This document shows positions 14,101 through 62,200 of a stretch of DNA of 64,000 nucleotides, one piece after another. The notes beneath the pieces were generated by a model, which saw only the letters and a program-made list of their open reading frames with translations, was not told the origin of the DNA and ran no database searches. How positions within the stretch are numbered: the first letter of the stretch is position 1; every line of letters starts with the position of its first letter. This stretch comes from Archilochus colubris. Its lineage: Eukaryota > Chordata > Aves > Apodiformes > Trochilidae. Position numbers and translations under genes: made by a program. The stretch covers positions 104,538,467-104,602,466 of the forward strand of contig CM041084.1 in assembly GCA_023079485.1 (NCBI GenBank). The letters run 5' to 3'.

Positions 14101-15890
14101 TTTATAGCTGTGTTTCTGCTGGAGGGTTGATTTATCTATTCATATCTCGAGTTTTGAAATTAATAGCTAGCTACTGGTCTGTTATAAAAGCATTTGTTAC
14201 CGAAAACAGATTATCAGTGCCAGGCCTGAGCAAGGTCTGGAGCAACTGGGTGCTAGAAAGAAGATCTCACAAGAATTCTAGCTCCTTGTGCATGGGCCAA
14301 AAACTGCAGAGTGTGCACAGCACTGCTACACTATTACTCAAACATGGGGTGAGGAAAAGGGAGTGTTGCTTTGGAGAAATGGCCTGAGTTTTTCACATAG
14401 CACTTGGCTCTTCACTGTTTCTCAGAAATGGTACTTGGAGGTAGGAATTAGCCTTCTCTGTGCTGAGTTCTCAGGGAATCCATAAGAAGATTCAATACTT
14501 CTTGATCCACTCAATTACATATGACTAAGGGAAAGGATATTATAAGGATATATTCACTCCACCACAAATCCCTTCCCACAGAATCTGGCATGGGAGATGT
14601 TAATGGAAGCAAATCTTTTTCATCTGGAATGCAGTGTCTTGCACACACCTGAGACTTGGTGCAAGTGCAACTTCCTTTTCATGATGTTGCTTGAATTTCT
14701 GGAGTCTGAATTTCATAAATTAGGTATGAATACATGGGAGAACATATTCCCCATTTACTCTGTGCTGTCTTCCTACAAACCCTTAAGGATTTCTTGGCTG
14801 TGCAGATGCTGTTTTGGAGATGTGCGTTGTAACAGAAGGCACATTCTCTTTAAACATCCCTCTTGAGTACCCAGCTCTGCTCAGTAAGACAAAGGAAATG
14901 GAAATCAGACAAAAGGCCTGATTCACACCTGAAAGGCTTCAGAAGCCACCCAGCATTAGACAGTCCTCACTTTTCAAAGGCTCTTGGTATTTGGTAGAGG
15001 CAAAGTGGCAGTGATCCCCATATGACACATGCAGAAATATTGCTACTTGATTCACAGGAAGACATATGTTTTTCTTGACAGGAAGGAGGGGTTGCTACTA
15101 AAAGTAGAGCATGGTCTCATTCTTTTGCATGCTAGTAATGGCGAGGGAGGAAAATCTGATCCTTACATTTCCACAAAGGCAGCTGAAGCACAGCCCTAGA
15201 TGACAGGAAGCAAGACCAGGTTGTAGGTAATACAGCCCTTGTCTTCACCTATATTCAAGGGCAGCAAAGAAAGCCTCTTCCTGTGAAGAAGGGTAAAAAC
15301 AACATGGGTGTATTTTCAGTGTCCAGGTACTTGGCCCTTCTGGGTTGGAATGGATACATACATGCAAGTGTACTTTCTCACTTACCCTGGGCTTGGGAAT
15401 CCCAGGCGGGCTAGCCTGCATCTGAACAAAACCTGCAGAACACTGATTTTTGTTGTCAGCTTAACAGGCAAGTTCATGATGCTGCTATTGGCGGTAGGTG
15501 TCAAGAGTTAAGGTAGCAAATTCCCAGAAACTTCCCAGTTTCCCAGACTTGCACTTGGGGAGGTCCCAAGTCACCACTGTACAAAGAAGTGCAATCTGTG
15601 CACTAGTGACCGCAGCCTAGAATAACTTGTGATAAATAAATAAAATCAGTTGTCTGAAACGGGAAAGCTGCATTATCAGAGGAGGAATTCACCACTTCAC
15701 AGCGAATTCGGCCAGAAGCCTCACAGTGAGGCGGCCTGGCTGCCAGCAGCCTCCCTTCCTCTGAGGGGGAAGGCAACAACAGTGAGAAGAAAAAAAAAAA
15801 AAAGAAAAAAAAAACCCAACTAAAAAACCCAACCCAACCCATAAAACCGAAAGGGGCACAAAACAAGCATTCTCCCCACATAGATTCCTC
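8129..15890. other. intergenic sequence upstream of TTC39C
   Basis: About 7.8 kb of AT-rich sequence with no recognised exon, RNA gene or interspersed repeat. The longest forward frame (9295-9693, 132 codons) shows no domain and no resemblance to a known protein, so I regard it as chance. An A-rich tract lies at about 15789-15812. The region may carry enhancers or an alternative 5' exon of TTC39C, but nothing in the sequence shows this. Confidence 0.5.
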
Positions 15891-15899
15891 ACAGCCAGG

Positions 15900-51262
<35,363 letters not shown>

Positions 51263-54180
51263 TGAACAGGAAGCCTGTTATCATTTCCCACAGTTTCTGC
51301 ACTTTAAGATGAAGCAGAAGAAACAGCTGTTGGGAAGACCAGCTTTTCTTCTGAAAACCACTTGTGCCAGAGACAGTTTCCTAGTATGGTCAGAGTTGGT
51401 ATGGCTTAGGAAAACATTACTATTTAAATTAAAAGTAAATCAAGGAGGAAGAAGGTTAAGTGACCTTGTGTTTTTAACTTTTCTGGTTTTATTTTGTTTA
51501 AACCAAGCTGAACACAATTGTAACTCTGCAGGTGATCCTGAATAAGCACACATGATGCCCTTCAACAATATTGGCAAGTGTGATTTTTACCTTTTAAAAT
51601 AGATCTAGATCTAAAATGTACCAAGAGGAGCACTTCTGTTTTGATTAGAGAAATACAATAAAAGTAATTGGTGTAAATGCTGAAATCTGGAATGGGCAGA
51701 ACACTTTTTGTTCTTCAGGCATTAGCCTGTACACAGTGGGAGGGAAACTGTTCAGCCACAAAAAACAGATTCTCCTGAATTTTAGGGGCTTTTGTCAGTG
51801 ACTTTGTGATGACTAATGTGTGAATTGTAAACCTCACATCCCCTTCTGTTCTTTGTTCCTCTCCTCCCAACCCAGCTTATGCTTGTGATATAAATAATGT
51901 CAATATTTAGGATCTCTTGTTTCTGGTACATTCCAGCCAAACAGTTGGTTTGACATGCAGTTACAGTGTGGACAGTTTTTATTCCTGCTTCTAATATTAG
52001 GGAATATTATTTTTAAATGCATAGGACAGATACAATAAATTAAAATACTTTTCATTCAAGCTTCAGAATCTTGACAGCAGTGACCCTTAAAAGTATTTGA
52101 AAAGCCAACCAAACAAAACAGAAAACCAAAAATCTACTTTGGTAGTTACACCAATTCTAAGTCTCTATACTGTATTCCAAACCTGTGGTGTTAAGATATT
52201 GAAATACCTCAGAGAGCTTAAAACTTTTATTGTGACCATATAATTTTTAATACTTCTTTTTACTTTTGTCTGTAATATGTAGTATCTCTTTCTGTTTTAT
52301 ATTGTTATTATATTCTGGGAAGGTAAATTTTTTTAAAAAGAAGCTTATGAATGGAAATCTGGCCAGAAAGGTAGTTGAATTATGTTAATTTTGCGAAGCT
52401 AAGAAAACTGGATGTCCTTGGAAATAGTTATCCAAAAGCCTTATCTTTACTTTGGTCGGGTTGCCTTAAACAGTTCCTTAGCTTAAAGTTTGGCTTTTGT
52501 TTCTTCTCTTACCTTTTTGTAGAATATGTTGCCAAAGTTTTAGACCTTGCCCACACCTAACCTTCATTGATTTGCTTTTGAGGTTACATCTAAAGCAAGG
52601 CTGATATGAAGGAGAAAAGTAATATTCTATTTGGTAGGCCAGATGAAATGGATGAGACACTTCCTTCTCTCTAGAAATACAGTTCTGCTATGAAAGGCAT
52701 TCCTAGAGCAGTTACACACCTCTCTTACAGTTTCTGAAGGAGAGATTCTCTAACTCTTAAAAAAGCAGTTTTATTTTTCTATCATCGAGGTGTGTTACAG
52801 ATAGTACACTTTTTTCTATTGAAATTTAGCAGTAATACTGAGTCACAAATGAGTGCATTTTATTTTATCAGTCCAAGTATGTTCCAAGGATGTATTGACT
52901 GGAAAACAATACATAGTATATGTAGTAACGACTAAGAATTCAAATAATTTTGAATCTTTCAAATCATTTTAAAAGTGGGCTTTAAGGTACTTGAAATCTT
53001 ATTTTGTCTTATCTGACTTTTAATGTTTTGCAATGAGAGAGACAGTCCATTCTGGGTAAATAGCTAGAAATGGTACAGTTGTTGACAAAATTACTTTTAA
53101 ATACACTGCTTAAATATAATGTGAGACTAGGCTGTTGAGGACACAAAGCACCTGCATGCAACTAGCATTGGGATATCTATGGTCTGCATACTTGGAGGTA
53201 GCTAGCAAATTGTAGTAAATTTACTAAAAGGCCTGTTCTCATCGGGCCTGGAGTGGGTATGGAAAGACACTATATATTCATATAACAGTTTAACTCTGTG
53301 CATATTGCAGCTTTCTGTGGATTTAGCAATTCATCACTGAAATAGAACTGTTTCTGTATTAATGATTTTTTTTTTCCTCCCCCTATAGGAGAATATCTCC
53401 TATGTTGTACATGTCAAAATTAATTTTTATGTTAGATTGTGCCTGTGATGAGGAAAAATTTCAACTGTATTTTGTGTAAACTGATAAGCTTTTATACTTT
53501 AGAACTCGGAGGCATGGTCTAATAGCAATAATGGAATATGCATCTTGCTTGTTAATATGTTAAGACTATCTTTATGGGGTCAGGTATTTTTGTTGATGTT
53601 GATGCAGTTTTTATCTCAATATGACTCATTTCAAATAAGTAACTAGAACTTTTAGGTGTCACAAAGTGGCATATTTATTGTGATGTACTGTAAATGTTGT
53701 TAATTTACAGAACTTGCACTTTTATATTTCTGAGTAAAATTAAAAGAAACGTGGACATGAGTTTTGTTCCTTCGCTCCTTGAATTTGTCTTTTAATTGGT
53801 GGCCTCCTGAACAAGATGATACCAAGTGCTGGGAAAACTTCTGGGATGTCAAGTGACTCTGTAGCAAAGTTTTCTAGTCAGCAATTACCTCAGCCTTTGT
53901 TCTTCCAGTATAATTACAGTCACCTGGTTTAGAGAGTTACATGTGTCATGTTGAGATCAACTGTAGTGTGAACAAGGTTTAAGATGCATTTTTAAGACAT
54001 CAAATTTACTTGTTCTTCATTAAAGAAAAAGAACCACACACAAATTGTATCTGTTGTATTCCTACACCTTTGAAAAATGTTTCTAATTTACTTTAAAGCA
54101 AGCACTTTAATTTCTTCTCTCTGACTTTGAATGCTTGTTTCATATTCTAGTTATGCTTTATTCTGAAATAAAATTCCCCA
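51263..54180 (+). other. TTC39C: TTC39C 3' UTR and 3' end region
   Basis: Untranslated sequence after the TGA. Candidate polyadenylation signals are AATAAA at 51657 and 52034, ATTAAA at 53739 followed by a T/G-rich stretch from 53751, and AATAAA at 54167, also followed by T/G-rich sequence. The distal pair would give a 3' UTR of about 2.5-2.9 kb. The sequence cannot decide which site dominates. No repeat was recognised in it. Confidence 0.6.
53739..53744 (+). terminator. TTC39C: candidate distal polyadenylation signal (ATTAAA)
   Basis: ATTAAA is followed about 10-20 bases later by a G/T-rich stretch (GAGTTTTGTTCCTT), the usual layout of a cleavage site. AATAAA at 54167-54172 is the alternative. 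Confidence 0.45.
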
Positions 54181-57100
54181 AATGTTGTATTGAATTGCTT
54201 TTCATTTTACATCAGTCTGATTGTCTTTCCAATAATTAATTGTTTAAAAATGGCAAGTGTTAGATTTGGTGTCAGAGGTCTATATGAGGTGTTATGAGGG
54301 TGCTTACTGAACCTGTCAGTGCAGAGACAGCAGGGTGGGGGCCGTGAAAGACACTCAAATTCCCTTTTCCAGTCATTACAAAATATTAACAGTGTAGCAA
54401 TCACTCCTGAAAAATTATACAATCTCAAAACACATTTTATTAAAATAACAAACAAAACCAGATTTTATTACAGTTAACTTTAAGAAGTAGGTTAACACTT
54501 GGCTGTCTTTTAAGGCAACTGGGGAGCCAGTGGCACCTGAGCAGCTCATCTGTCCTTGGCTCCACGGTGCTCTTGTGGGCAGCCCAGAACACAAATGGTA
54601 GATTCCACTGAGATTTAGGAGTAAGAAGTACAGATGTATGGACTCAGATCCTTCATCTTGAACTGTGTGACAAAATATTTTAAGCCAATTAGGAGCTGAG
54701 AAGAAGAAGAAGAAAAAAGACAGGAAATAGTTTCTCTGATAAGTAACTTTTGAGTAGTTGTTACACAACACTGGCTTGCATTTTGATGTTTTAGGTGAGC
54801 TAGAACTGCTTCAAAAGCTACTTCTATCTGGAAAAGTTGACCTACAGAAGATGGAAGTGTACAGGCAAGTTTTGATTCTGGTTCATTTAGACCAAGGAAC
54901 AATTGAAATAAGGTATTCTGTGTAGACATTCAGCCTGAGAAAGCGCCTCATGTTATCTGTACTTATCTACAATACTCTCAACTTAAGTCAAAGCAATTTC
55001 TGTGAAATAAGCCGGTGTGCAAGATGTACCGAAAGCAAAACCTGGGGTTATTTTAGGAAACTCTGTAACTTTGTCACAGTGTTGCAAGTCTGATTTCCTC
55101 TGAACTTCAGAACTTGCACTCTTACACAGTTAACAAGCGTACTGTTGTTAGTAGGTCGCAAAAACTGATACTCCTGCTTCCTCCACCACCTCCACCATCC
55201 CCCACAAAACTCCTGTGTCTTATGAGACAATAAGAAATTCATCTTGAGGAAGGCTTTCCAGAGTTAAACGCTGAATTATTTTTATTTCTGACCACTTCTG
55301 CTAACATACATTTGTACCCCAAAACTGCACCCAGCATAGGTTACCAGGGTGGAGTGTTACATCATATTAGAGTTGGATATTGCCTCCCTGTTTCTGCTCA
55401 GGCTCTCCTTGCTTAATTACCCACATCTTTTAACCACCACTTTGTTTTAGTCATGGGGAGTTCATGTTCAGTTTACTGCTACCCTGTTATTTTTCATTGC
55501 TGCTTTTTCCAAAGTACCAGCAATCTTCTGATATGATTTCTTCCAAGATAGTGTTCCCATTAAGTATTCTTGATGGGACTGGCTGGTCCTCAGTGGTTTT
55601 CTGTCCTTTTTTTTTTGGCAAGCTTTTTTTGCCTATAGGAGGTGCCCAGAAGGTGAAGAGGTTAAGACTGAGTTGTTGGGTATCCAAGAGGGGAAGGGAG
55701 GGAGAGGGAGATTGTCAGACTTTGCCAAGCAAAACCATTTACATAACAAACACCTTTCCTTCTTTCATTAAAAGCAATGTATTTGAAGAACTGTATTGAA
55801 AAAAAGATGATTGTACTGCTGGGGCATCTGTTTCTCCCACTTGGAGCAAGGGTCCTCACCAAGGGGAAGGCAATTGGTACCCTGGTAGGAAAAGCAAAAA
55901 GGCTTTCATGGAGATTTTTATATATGAATGCAAAGCCTGGTGTCTCTAGCAGGTAGAAAGAGAAAGATAATGCTTGCAAAAAATGCAAATCCTCTTCTCC
56001 TGCCTATTTAACTGAAGCTTTGAAAGTAACTGCAAATTAAAAAAACCAAAAATGAACAGACTAACAAAACACCTCACATGGCCCAGCTATTGTGATTCAT
56101 TAACCTGTTCTTAATTATCTAATGAAGAGTTAATGAATGACCTAGTCTTTTTGGCACAGAAATAAGGCTTTTCTGAGGCCTCCATCTTCTATGTTTTTAA
56201 CATCATCAGATGGAGCAGAGATGGTAGGAGAAGGTTATTGCCTGCAGCTGGGCACAGTGCTCTGAGGCTGAGAGGCTCCTGGGGCCAGAGGGCAACATGT
56301 TTTAGTAGAGTAGGTGGTACACTGCCTGTGATGAATTTGGTGGATGCCCCCCCCCAAAATAGCATTCCAGTTCCAGCACAGCAAGTTAGGTTCCTGGCAT
56401 TTCTTGTTTCAGACAGACAGGTTTCCTGTATAAGGGGCTGAGGCCTCCTTGGATGTTTAAGGAGGTTGATGATTCTGTTATTTCTGATAATTTTTTTTGT
56501 AGTTTGGCATCTGTACTTCATCACCTTTTAAGCTTCTGCTGTGAAGGGCTTTGCAGACCTAGAATTTTAAAAATTTTCAAAAGAAGAATGTTTACATGTT
56601 CTGTGTTCACTCAGGGTGGTTTCAAAGTAACCACAGGAGTATCATCACACCCAGATGAGTTTAATGCCCTCATAAAGCCCATTTCTTCTGCTGATTGTTC
56701 ATAAAGATATCTGGACTTCAGATTACTATCCCAGCTCCAGAAATTACACATTTTTCTAGTCCTCATCTATTTTATTGAAGTAAATCTTATTCTATAAGAA
56801 AGCTATTAATCCTAATCTCAAGCATATTCATATTATCTTTTTTAATACTAAAAAAGATGTTGTCATGTTCTAGGCTCTCTATTATGAGAAGTTTGCTTAA
56901 TGAGAAATTACTTTCTAAGGATTATTTTGCAGAAGATGTGTTTTGTGGTGAGTTTTAACAAACTTTCCAGAGAAATAACTTCAAAGCGATAAAATACTCT
57001 GATATTTTTTAATGTCTTATTATTAAAGAAAGCTGTTGTGGGTAGTCTGAATGCTTCAGCAGCAATGACACCCGAGTCTCAAATCTTTAGTGCTGCTGGG

Positions 57101-57519
57101 ATTTCCCTCAGGTTTCTGTAGAGATGCAGATACCCAGGAATACCAGGACAGGTAGGTAGATGATGGTTGTCCAACTTTGATGAAGGCTGCTCTGTAGCAC
57201 TGTTGGCAGATAAAAGTTTGTCCACAGAGCCCACAGCAGGCTCCTGATCATGATCTTCTCCTCTATGATCTTCCTGCCTACATGTCCTCAGAAACATAGT
57301 GTTACCACCCTTGAAAATATGGCACTATACAGTAATCTTTTTTGTGCTTGTTTTATTGGAACAGAAAATTACTGTCTGTGCATCCACTGAAAATGCTTGC
57401 TGGAAAGCAAACGCTGTAACTGGAGCTGTTGAGGTTTGTTTCAAGTTTTGCCCTTGCAATCACAAGGTTCTGCAGTGCGAACAGAGCCATTAAGGAATAA
57501 TCTTGTTCCTCTTTTTTTT
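54181..57519. other. intergenic sequence between TTC39C and CABYR
   Basis: About 3.3 kb, AT-rich, with no recognised exon, repeat family or RNA gene. The short frames on both strands have no recognisable domain. Confidence 0.6.
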
Positions 57520-57980
57520 ATAGAATCATAGAATCATAGAATTGGCTGGATTGGAAGGGACCTCAGAGATCATCGAGTCCAACCCTTGAACCACCGTTGC
57601 GGTTGCTAGACCATGGCACTGAGTGCCACATCCAGTCTCTTTTTAAATATCTCCAGGGACGGAGAATCCACCACTTCAGTGGGCAGCCCATTCCAATGCT
57701 TGATCACCCTCTCCGTAAAGAAATTCTTTCTAATATCCAACCTAAATTTCCCCTGGCACAACTTAAGACCATGCCCTCTTGTCTTGCTAAAAGTCATTTG
57801 GCAAAAGAGCCCAACCCCCCCCTGGCTACCCCCTCCTTTCAGGGAGTTGTAGAGAGCGATGAGGTCTCCCCTGAGCCGCCTCTTCTTTAGGCTGAACACC
57901 CCCAGCTCCCTCAGCCTCTCTTCATAGCGTCTGTGCTCGAGTCCCTTCAGCAGCCTGGTTGCCCTCCTTTGACTGTAGCT
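57520..57980 (-). mobile_element. CR1 LINE 3' fragment, relatively young
   Basis: It opens with three antisense tail octamers (TAGAATCATAGAATCATAG), then GGAAGGGACCTCAGAGATCA. It continues through the antisense 3' UTR and ORF2 C-terminus to about 57980. A 97-codon antisense frame covers much of it and is the intact tail end of CR1 ORF2. That and the well-kept tail make it one of the least decayed copies here. Confidence 0.92.
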
Positions 57981-58319
57981 GCCGTGGCTGAAGAAGTTAC
58001 ATTCCCTGGCTGTTTGCCCTCAGCTTCTGTCTGAGATCACCACAGAGCAGCATTTCCCAGGTGCTGTATTTTGCAACCTGTTAATGTGTTTAAATTCCTT
58101 GGGTGTTGTATGTCACCTACCTTACACGGTCAGCCTGTGAGTTGGGCCACGGGTCCGTGTCCCCACCTCGCCTGGCAGAGGGATGGGAGGGGTGGGGGGG
58201 GGCACCTTCCTGCTCCCCACAGGGTGCAGGGTTGGATCGTGTGAAGTCCCCCTGGTGATGCAGGAAGTAACACTCTTTCTGTGCCAGGAAGAAAAGGTGA
58301 AAAAGGTGTTTTGGCAAAG
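57981..58319. other. sequence between the CR1 copy and the CABYR CpG island
   Basis: A transition from average to GC-rich composition. It includes four consecutive G runs at about 58179-58201 that could form a quadruplex. No gene was recognised. Confidence 0.5.
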
Positions 58320-59111
58320 GTGAAATGCCCCTTCGGAGGCGTTCTGCCAGAGCTGTGAGTGCAGCTGGTTGCGCGCTTGGAGTCATCTGCAGGAGGGGAG
58401 CAGGTTTGGTGGTGGCGTGGGGAGGACACGCAGCAGCTCACGGGCGGCTCGTGTGCCCCGCGGTGGGTGGGCAGCACCCGCAGCTGCTCAGCATCACCCT
58501 CACAGCCCTTTACCCTGCTCATCCTGAGTGACGCAGCCACTGCACCCTAATTCGGGCTGAAAAGTGCAGCATTACACGGGGTTATAAGCAGAGCGCTGCT
58601 TCAGCCGTCCTCGGCGTTCCGTGCGCGGTGGTGAAGAGGGATGTTGGTTGCGGGAGGATGAGGAGGGCCCCCGGGGGGTCAGGCATCCATCCGAACGTCG
58701 GCGCTGCCGACCGATGACGTAGCTGCTCTGTGTCGTCACGCCCTGCCGGCTGTGTGTCGCGGCCCCGCCCGCCTCGGAGGGAGCCGGAGCGAGGGCGGGG
58801 GCAGCAGAGGGGACCGGGAGGTACCGGAGCGGGTGGGAAGAGGAAAAAGTGCCCCGTAAGCTCAGTGCTGGAACGCGGGGAGGCTTCTGTGGCTCATCGG
58901 GGGAGGGAGGGGACTGCAAGTGGTAAACCCCTCCTTCCAGTGACTGGAATGCTTGGGAAGGGGCGGAGGAGGGGTAGGGATGGGGTGGCGAGGGGCGAGC
59001 AGCTGCCACCGCGCTCTCGGCCCCGGGCACTTCCACGGGTGCCGGGCAGAGGCTGATCCCAGGGGTTCTGTTGGTACAGGTGGGAGCATAAACTGAACTT
59101 AGTCGGGGAAG
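58320..59111 (+). promoter_or_regulatory. CABYR: CpG-rich promoter and 5' UTR of CABYR
   Basis: A GC-rich, CpG-dense island directly upstream of the CABYR ATG. It contains a near-consensus cAMP-response element TGACGTAG at 58715-58722 and a reverse half-site CGTCA at 58734-58738, plus TGACG at about 58528. GC boxes occur (GGGCGGGG near 58794). A non-coding first exon could end at CCCC|GTAAGC (donor at 58856), with the coding exon starting after TTGGTACAG (59080) or ACTTAG (59103). That splice is a guess. Confidence 0.6.
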
Positions 59112-59259
59112 ATGCAGTCTCCGGAGATCAGGGTGGTGATTCCGTACGGCCTGGAGACCCTGCTGGAGGGAGTGACCCGCGCTGTTGTGGGAAAGAACCC
59201 AGACAACATTATTGAGTTTTTTGCTCTCTATTTCCAAGACCTTGTTGAATTTCGAAAAG
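59112..59259 (+). CDS. CABYR: CABYR coding exon with the RIIa-like domain
   Basis: Encodes residues 1-49 plus one base. The start MQSPEIRVVIPYGLETLLEG aligns with the human RLVVPYGLKTLLEG region, and the domain ends YFQDLVEFRK. The donor is AAAG|GTTTGT. Confidence 0.93.
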
Positions 59260-62200
59260 GTTTGTGCCTGCCGGTGCTTCCTCTGAAAGGCTGAGGTACT
59301 GGACAGTGCTGTCCTATTGCAGCTTAATTTCTGCTTGTGTTTTCAGAGCACACATGTCTGGATATAACAGAACTGGTTGAGCAGTTTGAGGTCATTAGAG
59401 GTAAGAGTTGTTTGCTCTTTTAAAATGTTTTGAGACAATGTTCCAATGTGAATGGATACAGGCTTGCACAGCTGCAAGGGACCCTGCCTTGCCGGTGGCA
59501 TTGCCCAATATTGACATTATATTATAAATAAATCTGTATTGCTCGAAGAATTCTTTTACCTTACTGACAGGCAAACAGCATAATTATTCCATCTCTGCAA
59601 CCTGTAAGTATTCCCTCATAAATGTGTTCTAGAGTATCTAATTCAGTTGGTACTGAAATAATTTTTATTCAGTGGCTCATGTATTGCTCTTATGTGCTTT
59701 ATATATTGCAGAAAATGTGACTGAGGCACTGGGAGGAAAGAAATCAGAATATTTTGGAGAGCCCAAGCAAAGGGATGAGTGTACTGACATAGATGAAGAG
59801 CAACTCTTTGAAGAAGCTGAATTTCAGTACAGTTCCAAATTCACTCAGTGCCCTTCAGTTGGCAGTTTAGTTTCAGAAAGCAAATCTCCTGCTGGACCCG
59901 AGGGAGCTTCATCCCCTGCAGGACCTGAGCCTGTTCCTGAAGGTCCATTGGAGGAGGCCGTGCCCCCCTGTGAGGAAGGTAATGTTCCCTCAGCCACTGA
60001 GGCTGTCTGACTGTGTTGGGATGATGAGAGTGTTGTGTAGGCTGAGGTTCTACCTTATGGGGAGGAGTTGCCTCAAAGAAGAATCATTCCCTTTGCAGAC
60101 TAAAAGCTTAACTGAATGCAAGGAGTTTCGCCTTCTTATGGGATGCAATCTGTTTGTATCTAGTTATGTGAAATAGGCACCTGGGCTCTGGGCTATTGAA
60201 AAGGCAGACATCTTCAGAAAGCACTTGCTTCTATCTAATGTGGGAAGTATTATTCCCCTGAGAGGCCATAGCTTCTCCCTGAATACAGAGGAGAGCCAGG
60301 ATGCCTTTGGTTGTTTAAGATACTGCAGTGTGAATTATCACCCCCTAAGCAGATAACGAGTCTACACTTACCTATTCTTTGAAAACGGGTAGTGCTTCTG
60401 TTTATAGAGAGATGATTTTGTTCTTCAGGATGGTGATTTTTTTGGGAAGTGGTGAGAGCTTTGAGGTGCTGGCTGGGTTTGGGTTTAAGGGCTGGAACAC
60501 GTGGTACATCCAGAAGGTTGTGTGGGATCAGTGAAGTGGGTGTCTTGTGCAGCCTAAAGCCTGTGTGTATCTGCCCCACTGGTTTGGGTTTCCATCACCT
60601 GCTTCCTGTAAGAGTCAGCAGCTCCAAGTATCCCTTTATTCAAAAAGGGGTTCCAGCTGTTCCCTGCGTGTTCTTCAACCTCCACAGAGTCCTATAAAGA
60701 TCATCCAATCCAACTTTTAACTTAACTCCACCAGCCCACTGCTAAACCATCTCCCTAAGCACCATATCTGTAAGAGTTCTAAACCCACAGTCATGAATAG
60801 TGATTGAATCACATCCCTGGGCAGCCCATGCCAGTACATGTTAAGTCTTTATGTAAATTTTATTCTAACCTTCAACCTAAGCGCCCCCTGGTGCCATTCC
60901 AGTTCAAGTCTCTCTTACAAAAGAGACCTCTTTCTGTGCTGTCGATGTAGTACATTGTGGTGACTTAAAATATGTGGTGAAATAAAATGATCAGGGAGGA
61001 TTTGCTTAGCAAGGTTGATCAAGGTTTCCTCTGGAGTCTCCCAGCCACAGTGCCAGCAGGGGCTTTGGGTCTGGATGTGCATCATTCAACAGCTGTCTGG
61101 GTTGCAGAGCTTCCATGGAGCCATTCCCTCCTATGGCACTGCCCCTTCCTGACATGGGATTATGAATGCCAAATGTGTTGGCTTGGGATGGCAGCCAGAG
61201 TAATGTTATTTTTCAGAGAGGCTTTAGCTCCATCGTTGTTTGAGTTATGTTTCTCTCATAATTCCTGATCTCATCCATTCATGACTTCAGAAAGCAGCTC
61301 TGTGCCGGGCTGTGGTTATGTGTTAGACTCCTCTTCTGCAATTGTGCTGTGCCCATCTTGCATGTTGGCCAATGCTTTCCAATGTTGACGGAAAGCAGAC
61401 CTCTTGGTTTCTGTTTTTTTAATTTTTTTTTCCAATCCTGATGGCTTTATTAACCTTGTGAAGAAACTTTGTTTTAATACCATGAGTACTCTGGTGTTCT
61501 TCCTACACTACCTAACCAAGAAGCCATCTTTTAGTCTGTATCTAAAGGGTGTTCATGCTCTACCCTGTTCTTGAATTGTATGTATGTCACTTCAAGTAAC
61601 CAGGATTATTGTGGAAACAGAAATATCACCGTCTATGAACTGTGGGTTACAGGAATGAGTCCAAAGAGATCTAATGTGTTGTAAAGAGGAGCTGTGGTCT
61701 TCTAGGTGGCTTCTTTGATGTTGTGTTACCGTAAAAGTTTTAATCTTTTCACCCAGAAGTACAGCAGTGTTTGTAGATGGCAAGAGTGTAGCCATCCCTT
61801 CAGAGTCAGGACTTCACTTAAAGCTTCCCAGCTTTACAAGTGGTAGCAGTGCTCACTGGATTTTCTGTCCCCTTAATGATTGGCAAGCAGCAAGCTCCTC
61901 TCCCTAAATTATTCCAGCTCTGGAAACCCAGAAGCCTCCAAACCCTGCTGTAGATCAGATCATTGAGTTGGTGCTGAAAGAAGTCTTAGTTTTACTTAAA
62001 TGAGAGCAGGAGCTCATGTATTGCTGTTATGTGCTTTTTGCTTTTCAGAAACTGGGAAAGAGGGAGTGGAACAGAAGACATCAGAGTTTGCTGAGGAGCC
62101 TGAGCAAAGGGACAAGTACATTGACTCAGAGTTTGAGCCTTTTCCTGAAGACGAAGAAATTGAGTACAGCAACAAGTTCACCCAGTTCCCATCAGCTGCC

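Noticed and set aside
1..15890. Search for LAMA3 3' exons expected by synteny with mammals
   Set aside because: No laminin G-domain-like frame with splice sites was seen. LAMA3 probably ends to the left of the window.
57606..57899. 97-codon antisense ORF
   Set aside because: It lies wholly within a CR1 fragment and is the C-terminal remnant of CR1 ORF2, not a host gene.
58572..59237. 221-codon antisense ORF over the CABYR promoter and first coding exon
   Set aside because: Same reason: a stop-poor GC-rich island. The + strand frame inside it is clearly the CABYR RIIa domain.
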